Source: Verrucomicrobia bacterium UBA6775 (GTDB taxonomy: Bacteria; Verrucomicrobiota; Verrucomicrobiia; Limisphaerales; UBA1096). Taken from it: a stretch of 13,552 nt of DNA. Where the stretch lies: positions 1-13,552 of the forward strand of contig DKGH01000148.1 of NCBI GenBank assembly GCA_002453165.1. Direction: 5' to 3'. Shown here in pieces: positions 1 through 6,633 of this stretch. The notes under the pieces are model-generated. The model made no database searches and was not told the origin of the DNA. It worked only from the letters and a program-made list of their open reading frames with translations. Made by a program: the position numbers and the translations under genes. Within the stretch, counting starts at the first letter, position 1. Each line of letters starts with the position of its first letter.

Positions 1-50
1 ACCAAGTGCAAAACTGGAGGGACGAGCTTGCGAGTCCGCTTAGCCAAGCG

Positions 51-1577
51 CTATTCGCCGTACTCTTTCAGTACTTCGAAGCGTTGGCTGCCCTTGCTGT
101 TGAGATGCACGAGTACACCTTTTTTCAAATCCAACTCCCCGGTGGCTTCGTTGAATGTCTTGATGGATTTAACCGGGGTACTGTTGATCCGGGTGACAAT
201 ATCGCCGGGAGCAATGTTTTTCCCCGCTGCCACGCTCTCGCCCTCCACGGCCACAACGATGACTCCTTCCCCTTCTTCGATCTCAAATCTCTTGGCCAAG
301 TCTGCATTCAAGTCTTGCACAGTCATACCAAGCAGATTGGCCTTGGCCGGTTCGCTTGGCTTATCCTCGGCACCGCGGCCGGCGCGCGCCACGGCGGTGA
401 ATTCATCCGGAAACGCCCCGGTCTTCACGTCGATCTCCTTGGCCTCACCGTCGCGCATCAGGCCCACCTTCACCGTGTCCCCGGCGCTCTTGTATCTCAA
501 CGACCGCTTTAGTTCCTCGGCGGACTTGACCAGCGTACCGTCAACGGAGGTGATAATGTCTGCCAGTTGCAGATCGGAGTTTTCCGCCGGGCCACCCGGC
601 ACAAACTGCCGAACAACGACGCCGTCCTCCACGCCCTTGGCCAAGTCGCGCAGATCGGTGTCCTCGCGAAGTGTTGTAATACTCACACCGAGCCAAGCGC
701 GAGTAACCTTGCCGTCCTTGATTAACATGTCAGCCACACGCTCGGCTAGGTTTACCGGAACAGCGAACCCGATACCGGTGTTCATCCCGCGGATGAGGGT
801 GTTGATGCCGATGACCTCCCCGTAGATATTCACCAACGGCCCGCCGCTGTTGCCAGGGTTAATGCTGGCATCAGTCTGGATAAAATCCTGATCGAACATG
901 AATTGATCGGAGAACACGCGGCGACCCTTCGCGCTAACATGCCCGACGGTGACGCTGTAATTCAGTTCGAACGGCGAACCGATTGCGATCGCAAACTCGC
1001 CGACCTTGGTTTTCGACGAATCGCCGATTTTGGCCGGAGTCAGACCTGTTGCATCGATCTTCACCACGCCGATGTCGGACTCGCGGTCCACCCCGAGCAC
1101 TTCGCCGTCGAATTCCTTGCCGTCCTTAAATACAATCTTTACCTTGTCTGCACCGTCGATGACATGGCGATTTGTCATGATAATGCCGTCCTCACGGTAA
1201 ACGATCCCGGATCCCTGCCCGTCAAATATCGGCTCGCGAGAGCGAGGGCGTTGAGGAGACTCGCGACGCTCCGGTTGCTCGAAAAATTTTCGCAGATCTT
1301 CAGGCAACTGATCAAAGGGACTATTACGAAACTGCCCATTCATCTGGCTTTCAGCACCCGGATTTTTAGCCACGCGCACCACCACAACAGATTTTGATAC
1401 TTTATCGGCTACTTCTACAAATGCTTGATTAAGCTGCTGTGCAAGCTTCAACGCATCCGAAGTCTCTGCCGCTTTAACGTTAATCAATCCCCAACAAATT
1501 AATATTGAGCAAAGTATGAAGCTTTTTTGGGTTAATCTTTTAACAAAAGTAAAAATCATGCGCAAAAACTTTACCAT
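51..1577 (-). CDS. htrA: HtrA/Do-family periplasmic serine protease with two PDZ domains
   Basis: Envelope quality-control protease/chaperone of the DegP/DegQ type, acting in the periplasm. With the ATG at 1577 the protein is 508 residues, a normal size for the family. A basic N-terminus and a hydrophobic stretch end at a plausible signal-peptidase site VKA|AE near residue 36. The trypsin-like domain shows the full triad: His138 in TNRHV, Asp168 in RESDIGV, and Ser244 in GNSGGPL. PDZ1 covers about residues 295-385 and PDZ2 about 413-505, separated by a charged Ala/Glu/Lys linker. The open frame continues to a TTG at 1598, but the ATG at 1577 (or the next one at 1559) gives a better signal peptide. 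No Shine-Dalgarno sequence is visible at any of these starts. It diverges from the carB half-gene. Bases 1-50 downstream hold no gene, only a one-mismatch copy of the GCTTGGCCAAGC palindrome at 38-49. Which Do paralogue this is cannot be decided. Confidence 0.95.
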   Translation of the reverse strand: MVKFLRMIFTFVKRLTQKSFILCSILICWGLINVKAAETSDALKLAQQLNQAFVEVADKVSKSVVVVRVAKNPGAESQMNGQFRNSPFDQLPEDLRKFFEQPERRESPQRPRSREPIFDGQGSGIVYREDGIIMTNRHVIDGADKVKIVFKDGKEFDGEVLGVDRESDIGVVKIDATGLTPAKIGDSSKTKVGEFAIAIGSPFELNYSVTVGHVSAKGRRVFSDQFMFDQDFIQTDASINPGNSGGPLVNIYGEVIGINTLIRGMNTGIGFAVPVNLAERVADMLIKDGKVTRAWLGVSITTLREDTDLRDLAKGVEDGVVVRQFVPGGPAENSDLQLADIITSVDGTLVKSAEELKRSLRYKSAGDTVKVGLMRDGEAKEIDVKTGAFPDEFTAVARAGRGAEDKPSEPAKANLLGMTVQDLNADLAKRFEIEEGEGVIVVAVEGESVAAGKNIAPGDIVTRINSTPVKSIKTFNEATGELDLKKGVLVHLNSKGSQRFEVLKEYGE

Positions 1578-1695
1578 TTTGATTGCAATAAACAACAAAA
1601 GTTCAAAAAAAAGTGATTAATGGAATCGCTCGACACACCCCTAGGTTTATGGATTACTGTGCGGAGTTTGCCCGGCCCCCTGCCGAGTTTTTGAA
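1578..1695. promoter_or_regulatory. Divergent spacer between htrA and carB
   Basis: This 118-base spacer must carry the promoters of both divergent genes. The htrA side is very A/T-rich with homopolymer runs around 1596-1615; the carB side is GC-rich. I could not find a convincing -35/-10 pair in either direction, nor a Shine-Dalgarno sequence before carB. The carB frame stays open upstream only to a TAG at 1642-1644, and the 17 codons before the ATG do not look like CarB. Confidence 0.35.
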
Positions 1696-3486
1696 ATGTA
1701 TAAGGATTTGTTAGCCCAGGCTAAGTCGCTCGGATTCTCCGACCGACAGATCGCCCACCTCACGAAACGCACCGAGGACGAGGTGCGCGCCGAGCGACAG
1801 AAACACGGGCTCGAGCCCAGCTACCGGCTTGTCGACACTTGTGCAGCGGAGTTCGAGGCTTATACCCCGTACTACTATTCTTCCTACGACCGGGGGGACG
1901 ACGAAGTCACGCCCAACGAAAAGAAGAAGGTGATGATCCTAGGCGGCGGGCCGAACCGCATCGGTCAGGGAATCGAGTTTGACTACTGCTGTGTTCACGC
2001 CGCATTCGCACTGAAGGAGGAAGGCTTCGAAACCATCATGGTCAACTCCAACCCCGAGACCGTCTCCACCGACTACGACACGAGCGACAAGCTTTTTTTT
2101 GAGCCGCTTACGCTCGAGGATGTCCTGCACATTTATCATCGTGAAAAATGCTGGGGCGCCATCGCCCAGTTCGGCGGCCAGACACCGCTCAACCTCGCGC
2201 TTGGTCTGCAGGCCAACGGCGTCAACATTATCGGCACCTCGCCCCAGAGCATCGAGCGCGCGGAGGATCGCGAGATGTTCGCCGACATGCTGCACAAGCT
2301 CGAGATTCCGCAGCCACCCAACGGCCTCGCCACCAATGAGGAGGAAGCCATCGAGGCAGCCAGCCGGCTCAGTTATCCGGTGCTTGTGCGGCCGTCCTTC
2401 GTGCTCGGCGGCCGCGCGATGCAGATCGTCTACTCGGACGCCGAGCTGCGGGAGTACATGCGCTCCGCCGTCGAGGCTTCGCCCGAGCGCCCGGTCCTGG
2501 TCGACAAGTTTCTCGAGGACGCCGTCGAGGTGGATGTCGACTGCATTGCCGACGTCGGCCATTACGACGATCCGGCCGAGGCCACCGTCGTCGTGGGCGG
2601 CATGCTCGAGCACGTCGAGTTTGCCGGCGTGCACTCCGGCGATGCCGCGATGGTCCTGCCGCCACACACGCTGTCCGATGAACTGCTCGACACCATGCGC
2701 CACTACTCCGACGCCATGGCACGTGAGCTGAAAGTCACCGGCCTTATGAACGTCCAGTACGCCATCAAGGACGGCACCGTCTACGTGCTGGAAGTCAACC
2801 CGCGCGCCTCGCGCACCGTGCCGTTCACCAGCAAGGCCATCGGCACGCCATTGGCCAAGCTCGCCGCCAAGGTCATGGCCGGGAATACGCTCAAGGAACT
2901 TGGTTTCACAGGTGAAATCGTGCCGAACTACTGGGCGGTCAAGGAATCGGTCTTCCCGTTCAACCGTTTTCTCGGGCAGGACATCCTGCTCTCGCCTGAG
3001 ATGAAATCCACCGGCGAAGTGATGGGGCTCGACACCGACCTCGGCACCGCCTACGCCAAGTCGCAGATGGCTGCCGGGGGTTCACTGCCGCTAACCGGCC
3101 GCGTGTTCATCAGCGTGAGCGACAGCCACAAGAGCGCAGCTATCGACCTGGCCAGGCGCTTCACCGAGCTGGGCTTTGAACTGATCTCCACCAGCGGCAC
3201 CGCCGCCGTGCTCAAGGAGGCCGGGCTGGAAGTCGAAAGCATCTACAAGCTCGCCGAGGGCCGTCCGAATACAATCGATCTGTTGAAAAACAACGAAATC
3301 CAACTGGTGATCAACACCCCCGACGGCCAGGTGCCGAGGGCAGACGAAATCAAGATCCGCACCACCGCCGTCTACACCAACACCCCGATTATCACCACCA
3401 TCGGCAGTGCCAAGGCAGCACTCGAGGGCATTGCCGCGCTCAAGGAAAAAGGCTACGGCGTCAAGCCACTGCAGGAATTCCTGTAA
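1696..3486 (+). CDS. carB: Carbamoyl-phosphate synthase large subunit, C-terminal half (split CarB)
   Basis: CarB makes carbamoyl phosphate for pyrimidine and arginine synthesis. This gene encodes 596 residues, against about 1,070 for a one-piece CarB. It starts inside the oligomerisation domain (LGFSDRQIAHLT, then the RLVDTCAAEF segment at 44-53). It continues through the complete second ATP-grasp half: GGGPNRIGQGIEFDYCC at 83-99, VLVRPSFVLGGR at 229-240, HSGD at 313-316, and LEVNPRASRTVPF at 365-377. The C-terminal MGS-like allosteric domain spans about 467-596. The missing part is the whole carboxyphosphate-forming half, and no trace of it lies upstream. Naturally split CarB proteins are known, for example CarB1/CarB2 in Methanocaldococcus and Aquifex, and this cut falls at the domain boundary used there. 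It is therefore probably a working half whose partner is elsewhere. A rearrangement remnant is less likely, because the frame and motifs are intact. It converges with the MBL hydrolase gene 27 bases downstream. Confidence 0.93.
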   Translation: MYKDLLAQAKSLGFSDRQIAHLTKRTEDEVRAERQKHGLEPSYRLVDTCAAEFEAYTPYYYSSYDRGDDEVTPNEKKKVMILGGGPNRIGQGIEFDYCCVHAAFALKEEGFETIMVNSNPETVSTDYDTSDKLFFEPLTLEDVLHIYHREKCWGAIAQFGGQTPLNLALGLQANGVNIIGTSPQSIERAEDREMFADMLHKLEIPQPPNGLATNEEEAIEAASRLSYPVLVRPSFVLGGRAMQIVYSDAELREYMRSAVEASPERPVLVDKFLEDAVEVDVDCIADVGHYDDPAEATVVVGGMLEHVEFAGVHSGDAAMVLPPHTLSDELLDTMRHYSDAMARELKVTGLMNVQYAIKDGTVYVLEVNPRASRTVPFTSKAIGTPLAKLAAKVMAGNTLKELGFTGEIVPNYWAVKESVFPFNRFLGQDILLSPEMKSTGEVMGLDTDLGTAYAKSQMAAGGSLPLTGRVFISVSDSHKSAAIDLARRFTELGFELISTSGTAAVLKEAGLEVESIYKLAEGRPNTIDLLKNNEIQLVINTPDGQVPRADEIKIRTTAVYTNTPIITTIGSAKAALEGIAALKEKGYGVKPLQEFL

Positions 3487-3495
3487 TCAAGCCAG

Positions 3496-3511
3496 GCGCT
3501 TGGCCAAGCGC
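3496..3511. repeat. 16-base perfect palindrome, GCTTGGCCAAGC family
   Basis: A perfect 16-base palindrome (GCGCTTGGCCAAGCGC) sits between the stop codons of the convergent carB and MBL hydrolase genes. It contains the 12-base core GCTTGGCCAAGC that recurs across the window. It has no loop and no T-run on either side, so it does not look like a normal intrinsic terminator. Confidence 0.9.
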
Positions 3512-3513
3512 GG

Positions 3514-4362
3514 TTACTGATAGACGGCCCAAGGTTGGGCGAAGCCGGCGAAGCCGTCAGCGGCCGGATCAAATTCACCGAAGGTGTCGCCATAATGCGT
3601 GAGGTGCATCTTGGAGCGCAAGTCAGCGTCGAGGGTCTTCAACTCGGAGTAGGCCGGATGCACCACTCCCGGCTCGTACAGTTGGCAGTCATGGAAGATC
3701 GTGTCGACTCCGTCCATTGGCAGTTGCTCGAACAGGGCCGGGTCGAACCTCGTGTCGGCCGTAAACAGCACCCGCCCATCGATTAACAGGCCGGTGGACC
3801 AAAACGCCGATCGAGTGTTGTCCTCCCCGGTGGGGATGTGAACGGTCCGAAAGATCGTCAACCGAATCCCCTCCACCTCGACCTCGTAAAGTTCGCGCGG
3901 CTCGGTGGCGACCTGATCGGGCACGACGAAGTCGGCCAGGTCATCGAAACCAAGCGTGCCACCAACCGCGTGTTCGCAGCCACCGCGCAGTGATCGATCC
4001 CAAAGCAGATCGCGGTACGTCTCGGTCAGAATCATCTGCGGTTTCTTTTTCAGGACGTAGTGGCTGTAGAGCAGGAGTTCCTCCAGACCACCAATATGGT
4101 CGGCATGGCTGTGGGTGACCTGGTAGTAGTCGAAGTCGGTGATGCTGATGCCCCGAGTCTCAAGCACGCCGGGGATGGACGTGCCGACGTCGACAAGGAT
4201 CGTCCGGCCGCCCTTGACAATGATCAGGCAGGTGGGATTATTCTTTCGCGCAAAGGCGGAGCCGACTCCGGGAAAACAAAGCGTCAGCCCCTCACGGCTG
4301 GCATCACGGAGCAGATGCAACCCATGTGGTGTGCCTGACTCGATTTCCTGTGTGATCCTCAT
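3514..4362 (-). CDS. MBL-fold metal-dependent hydrolase (RNase Z-like)
   Basis: A 282-residue metallo-beta-lactamase-fold enzyme. The metal-binding set is complete: HSHADH at 84-89 (His84, His86, Asp88, His89), His175 in VHIPT, Asp203 in FTADTRFDP, and His256 in LTHYGD. His224 in FHDCQ and His235 are further candidates. The N-terminal LTLCFPGVGSAFARKNNPT, then KGGRTILVDVG, matches the start of RNase Z/arylsulfatase-like members: a G-rich loop followed by LVDVG. The substrate is unknown. tRNA 3' processing, phosphodiester cleavage and small-ester hydrolysis are all possible. No signal peptide is visible, so it is probably cytoplasmic. The ATG at 4362 is the first good start and has no Shine-Dalgarno sequence. 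It diverges from the CPLSG-repeat gene and converges with carB, so it is probably transcribed alone. Confidence 0.85.
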   Translation of the reverse strand: MRITQEIESGTPHGLHLLRDASREGLTLCFPGVGSAFARKNNPTCLIIVKGGRTILVDVGTSIPGVLETRGISITDFDYYQVTHSHADHIGGLEELLLYSHYVLKKKPQMILTETYRDLLWDRSLRGGCEHAVGGTLGFDDLADFVVPDQVATEPRELYEVEVEGIRLTIFRTVHIPTGEDNTRSAFWSTGLLIDGRVLFTADTRFDPALFEQLPMDGVDTIFHDCQLYEPGVVHPAYSELKTLDADLRSKMHLTHYGDTFGEFDPAADGFAGFAQPWAVYQ

Positions 4363-4519
4363 GTACGGGTTGCCGGCCGGATTCGTCGGGCAAATTTGTA
4401 CTCAGTCGCATCACTCATTTGCAACAAAAAAGGAATAACAATGGGGTTGACCCCCGTTGGAAAGCCCGCTAGCGTCCTGCCGAACGCCACCGTATAGGCT
4501 TTTTAACACCTGAAATATC
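4363..4519. promoter_or_regulatory. Divergent spacer with a hairpin
   Basis: This 157-base spacer lies between two divergent genes and should contain both promoters. It holds an imperfect hairpin at 4439-4459: CAATGGGG pairs with CCCCCGTTG around a TTGA loop, with one bulged C and one G-T pair. TTGACC at 4447-4452 and TATAGG at 4493-4498 look like promoter boxes but are 40 bases apart, so I do not pair them. The hairpin could be an operator or part of the 5' leader of the downstream gene. Confidence 0.35.
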
Positions 4520-5026
4520 ATGAAATCCAAAGCAATCAAATGGCTCGGAACCCTGCTGGGTTGCCTGAGTTTGGTCGTCGTGGTCAGTGCCATCGCCGGC
4601 CCGGTCAATGACAAGTGCCCGCTCAGCGGCAACGCGGTCAAGAAGGAAGCCACCTACTCGGTGGGATTTTGCTGTGGCAACTGCCAGGGCAAGTTCACCA
4701 AGAATCCGTCTGCCTCAATCGCCAAAGTCAAGGCCGCCCCGATCAACGACAAGTGCCCGCTTAGCGGCAACGCCATCAAGGCCACCGCCAGCTACAAGGG
4801 CGACCTCATCGGCTTTTGCTGCAATAACTGCAAGGGCAAGTTCGAGAAGGACCCCGACAACCTCATCAAGAAGGTGAAGGTCGCCCGCAAGACGGTCAAC
4901 GACAAGTGCCCGCTCAGCGGCCGCGCGATTGACCCGAAGAAGACCTACACGGTCGCCTTCTGCTGCAACAACTGCGCCGGTAAATTCAAGAAGGATCCGG
5001 CCAAGCACATCGCCAAGGTCAAGTAA
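4520..5026 (+). CDS. Secreted protein with three tandem CPLSG...FCCxNC metal-binding repeats (YHS/TRASH-like)
   Basis: A 168-residue exported protein. A basic start and a hydrophobic segment end at a likely signal-peptidase site AIA|GP near residue 26. The mature part is three near-copies of a ~42-residue unit, at about 29-71, 75-120 and 126-168. Each follows the pattern NDKCPLSG(N/R)AI, a tyrosine, FCCxNCxGKF, (K)(D/N)P, I(A/K)KVK. Each repeat has four cysteines: 33/51/52/55, 79/100/101/104 and 130/148/149/152. Spacing and flanking residues resemble YHS/TRASH-type domains that bind copper or other soft metals, so a periplasmic metal-binding or metal-sensing role is inferred. The repeats are very similar at DNA level, pointing to recent internal duplication. 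A cysteine at residue 15 (LLGC) resembles a lipobox but lies too early in the hydrophobic core to be persuasive. The gene stands alone and ends at a strong terminator. Confidence 0.85.
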   Translation: MKSKAIKWLGTLLGCLSLVVVVSAIAGPVNDKCPLSGNAVKKEATYSVGFCCGNCQGKFTKNPSASIAKVKAAPINDKCPLSGNAIKATASYKGDLIGFCCNNCKGKFEKDPDNLIKKVKVARKTVNDKCPLSGRAIDPKKTYTVAFCCNNCAGKFKKDPAKHIAKVK

Positions 5027-5050
5027 GCGACTTGGAATATCCCTTTAGGA

Positions 5051-5077
5051 CCGCCCCGGAAACGGGGCGGTTTTTTT
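5051..5077 (+). terminator. Rho-independent terminator of the CPLSG-repeat gene
   Basis: CCGCCCCG pairs perfectly with CGGGGCGG around a GAAA tetraloop and is followed by seven T residues. It lies 24 bases after the stop codon of the plus-strand CPLSG-repeat gene, whose transcript it should end. Confidence 0.95.
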
Positions 5078-5122
5078 GTCGCCTGGCCAAGTCTAAACCG
5101 CATCCTCTGTCAGCTCTTTTTG

Positions 5123-5369
5123 AACGCAGAGGACGCCGAGACGCGGAAGAATACAGAGAGAAAACATAGGGAGGGAAAGCTTAGGATTAACCGCAGCTTT
5201 CCAACCAAGCGCTTGGCCAAGCGTGTCGCCTGCAGGGCGACTTCACCGTAGCCAAAGGCAACGCCCTTGGTAAGCGTTAGCAAATGGCATCACCCCTGTA
5301 AGGGGTGCTCAAATTAGCGCAATCATTATTGAAGAATTCCCCTCTGCGGCCCTCCGCGTCCTCTGCGTT
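5123..5369. repeat. Inverted-repeat-bounded, MITE-like spacer element with internal hairpins
   Basis: No gene is visible between the terminator at 5077 and lpxA at 5406. This block is bounded by a perfect 14-base inverted repeat: AACGCAGAGGACGC at 5123-5136 and its complement at 5356-5369. Similar letters continue less perfectly inward. Inside are a GTCGCC/GGCGAC hairpin at 5225-5241, an imperfect CCAAAGGC/GCCCTTGG hairpin around 5251-5270, and a perfect 7-bp hairpin with a 3-base loop at 5291-5307. One GCTTGGCCAAGC palindrome is also present. A non-autonomous mobile element or a nest of small repeats would explain it. No transposase and no clear target duplication are seen. Confidence 0.6.
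5210..5223. repeat. 14-base palindrome, GCTTGGCCAAGC family
   Basis: CGCTTGGCCAAGCG is a perfect 14-base palindrome. It overlaps a second one, CCAAGCGCTTGG at 5205-5216, giving the composite AACCAAGCGCTTGGCCAAGC. The same composite recurs at 5381-5400. Confidence 0.9.
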
Positions 5370-5388
5370 TGGACAGGACAAACCAAGC

Positions 5389-5400
5389 GCTTGGCCAAGC
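5389..5400. repeat. 12-base palindrome, GCTTGGCCAAGC family, next to the lpxA stop
   Basis: A perfect GCTTGGCCAAGC palindrome lies five bases past the lpxA stop codon. It is preceded by AACCAAGC, as in the copy at 5203-5222, so the repeated unit is longer than the 12-base core. Confidence 0.9.
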
Positions 5401-5405
5401 CTTGT

Positions 5406-6179
5406 TTAACGGGTGATGCCCCGGTCGCTGCTCTCGACGAAGGCGAGAAAGCGATCCACCTCGGGCAACTGCGGCACCTCGGCTCGGATTGCCTCCACGG
5501 CGTTGGCTGCGGTTAGGCCCTTCCGAAAAAACAGCCGATGCACCTGCCGGATCGCCTCCCTGCCCTCCTCCGATACGCCGTTACGCTCGAGGCCAATCTT
5601 GTTCGGCATACGTGTGCGCGCCGGGTTGCCGTCCACCATCATATACGGCGCCACGTCGCTGACGACCTTGGAGCAGCCACCGATGATCGACATTTTTCCC
5701 AGTCGACAAAACTGGTGCACCGCCGCCAATCCGCCGACGATGGCAAAATCCTCCACGATCACATGGCCGGCCAGCGTCCCGTTGTTGGACATGATTACGT
5801 GGTTGCCCAGCTCGACATTGTGTGCGATGTGACAGTAGGCGAGGACGTGATTGTCGGAGCCGACCACCGTCGCCTCGCCGTCGCCAGTGCCGCTATGGAC
5901 GGTGACGTTTTCGCGGAAGGTATTGCGGTCCCCGATGCGCGTCCACGTGGTACCGCCTTTCCATTTTAAATCCTGCGTTTTCAGGCCAATGGAAGCGAAG
6001 GGGAAAAAGTCGTTGTCCGACCCAACCTCCGTCTGGCCGTCAATCACCACGTGGGAGTGCAGCCGATTGCCCGCCCCCAACGTGACGTTCCCGCCGATGA
6101 TACAGTACGGGCCGATCGCGCAGCCGTCGCCAATCGTGGCGTCCGGATGGATGACTGCGCTGGGATGGATGTCAGGCAT
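5406..6179 (-). CDS. lpxA: UDP-N-acetylglucosamine 3-O-acyltransferase LpxA
   Basis: LpxA catalyses the first step of lipid A synthesis, moving a 3-hydroxyacyl chain from acyl-ACP to UDP-GlcNAc in the cytoplasm. At 257 residues it has normal length. The N-terminal two-thirds is a left-handed beta-helix of hexapeptide repeats (IHPSAVI, IHPDATI, GDGCAIG, LGAGNRL and so on). The conserved core is present: SIGLKTQDLKW at 63-73, then IGDRNTFREN at 82-91. CHIAHNVELGN follows at 116-126, with His120 matching the catalytic His125 of E. coli, and LAGHV, then VHQFC at 154-158. The acyl-chain ruler position, in IGGCS, is Gly168. Glycine there matches E. coli Gly173 and suggests a longer hydroxyacyl chain (inference). 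The helical C-terminus begins near 190. The ATG at 6179 has no clear Shine-Dalgarno sequence. It is probably the last gene of the lpxC-fabZ group, though separated from it by a 454-base repeat-filled spacer. Confidence 0.97.
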   Translation of the reverse strand: MPDIHPSAVIHPDATIGDGCAIGPYCIIGGNVTLGAGNRLHSHVVIDGQTEVGSDNDFFPFASIGLKTQDLKWKGGTTWTRIGDRNTFRENVTVHSGTGDGEATVVGSDNHVLAYCHIAHNVELGNHVIMSNNGTLAGHVIVEDFAIVGGLAAVHQFCRLGKMSIIGGCSKVVSDVAPYMMVDGNPARTRMPNKIGLERNGVSEEGREAIRQVHRLFFRKGLTAANAVEAIRAEVPQLPEVDRFLAFVESSDRGITR

Positions 6180-6266
6180 GGGTGGAGAGTTTCAAGTGTT
6201 CAGTTTTCAGTTTCAAGCCCGACACTCGTTAGCGTTTGGGATTGCCACGATTCCGCGCCAGCGTCT

Positions 6267-6339
6267 TGGAGTGCGGTGCTCCGCACCGCTTTGATACCGA
6301 CTGTACCGCACTGAAAGCGGCAGGGACTGCCGCACTCCA
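6267..6339. repeat. 73-base REP-like element with perfect 10-base terminal inverted repeats
   Basis: TGGAGTGCGG at 6267-6276 is the exact complement of CCGCACTCCA at 6330-6339. Inside are two perfect 7-bp hairpins with 3-base loops, GCGGTGC/GCACCGC at 6273-6289 and GCGGCAG/CTGCCGC at 6317-6333. A third, competing pairing joins CCGCTTT (6286-6292) to AAAGCGG (6314-6320). The element can therefore form either one long arm or a cruciform, as REP/BIME elements do. It lies in the spacer between lpxC-fabZ and lpxA. Confidence 0.75.
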
Positions 6340-6368
6340 TGACGCTCCCGCGACAACACAATTCGATT

Positions 6369-6380
6369 GCACAATTGTGC
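6369..6380. repeat. 12-base palindrome GCACAATTGTGC
   Basis: A perfect 12-base palindrome unrelated to the GCTTGGCCAAGC family, in the spacer upstream of lpxA. It could be a regulator binding site or chance; nothing else supports either. Confidence 0.4.
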
Positions 6381-6417
6381 CACCCATTCAGGGCTTCGTA
6401 TATTTTTGATCGTCCAC

Positions 6418-6462
6418 CCCGGGGCTGACGCCCCGGGCTATCACATTTCGCCCCTTCGGGGC
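6418..6462. repeat. Two GC-rich hairpins in the lpxC-fabZ/lpxA spacer
   Basis: CCCGGGGC pairs with GCCCCGGG around TGAC at 6418-6437. GCCCC pairs with GGGGC around TTC at 6450-6462. Neither has a following T-run. They look like small palindromic repeats of the kind that fill spacers in this window. Confidence 0.65.
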
Positions 6463-6501
6463 TTAACAAGTTGACAACCTCAAGGCCGTTCTCAAAACCA
6501 A

Positions 6502-6517
6502 ACGCTTGGCCAAGCGT
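6502..6517. repeat. 16-base palindrome, GCTTGGCCAAGC family
   Basis: ACGCTTGGCCAAGCGT is a perfect 16-base palindrome. It is preceded by AACCAA, as in the copies at 5210 and 5389. Confidence 0.9.
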
Positions 6518-6523
6518 GGGTAG

Positions 6524-6545
6524 GGACGGCTGTCCCCAGCCGTCC
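6524..6545. repeat. 9-bp perfect hairpin, GGACGGCTG/CAGCCGTCC
   Basis: A perfect 9-bp stem with a TCCC loop directly follows the palindrome at 6502-6517. No T-run follows on either strand, so it is listed as a repeat and not a terminator. Confidence 0.7.
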
Positions 6546-6584
6546 TCGGAACCAAGGGGCGCTGAGGCAGCACGCTCGATCTTC

Positions 6585-6598
6585 CGCTTGGCCAAGCG
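6585..6598. repeat. 14-base palindrome, GCTTGGCCAAGC family
   Basis: CGCTTGGCCAAGCG is a second perfect copy within 100 bases of the copy at 6502. It lies 36 bases past the lpxC-fabZ stop codon. Confidence 0.9.
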
Positions 6599-6633
6599 TC
6601 TGGTTCGTTGTTGCTCGTTAAAAATCATCCCGG

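Noticed and set aside
28..825. Long open frame on the plus strand opposite htrA (265 codons), and similar long antisense frames opposite lpxC-fabZ, carB and the ABC gene
   Set aside because: They are shadows in GC-rich DNA. The translations have low-complexity, Arg/Ser/Pro-rich composition with no recognisable motifs, while the opposite strand encodes clear proteins.
1645..1695. Upstream in-frame extension of carB as the missing N-terminal region
   Set aside because: Only 17 codons are open before a TAG, and their translation (Cys- and Pro-rich) has no similarity to the CarB oligomerisation or ATP-grasp domains.
3496..3511. Palindrome as an ordinary Rho-independent terminator
   Set aside because: A perfect palindrome leaves no proper loop, and there is no T-run on either side. 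The same sequence also occurs inside a gene.
5200..6600. Repeated palindromes as a CRISPR array
   Set aside because: Spacing is irregular, the units are short perfect palindromes, there are no uniform spacers and no cas genes.
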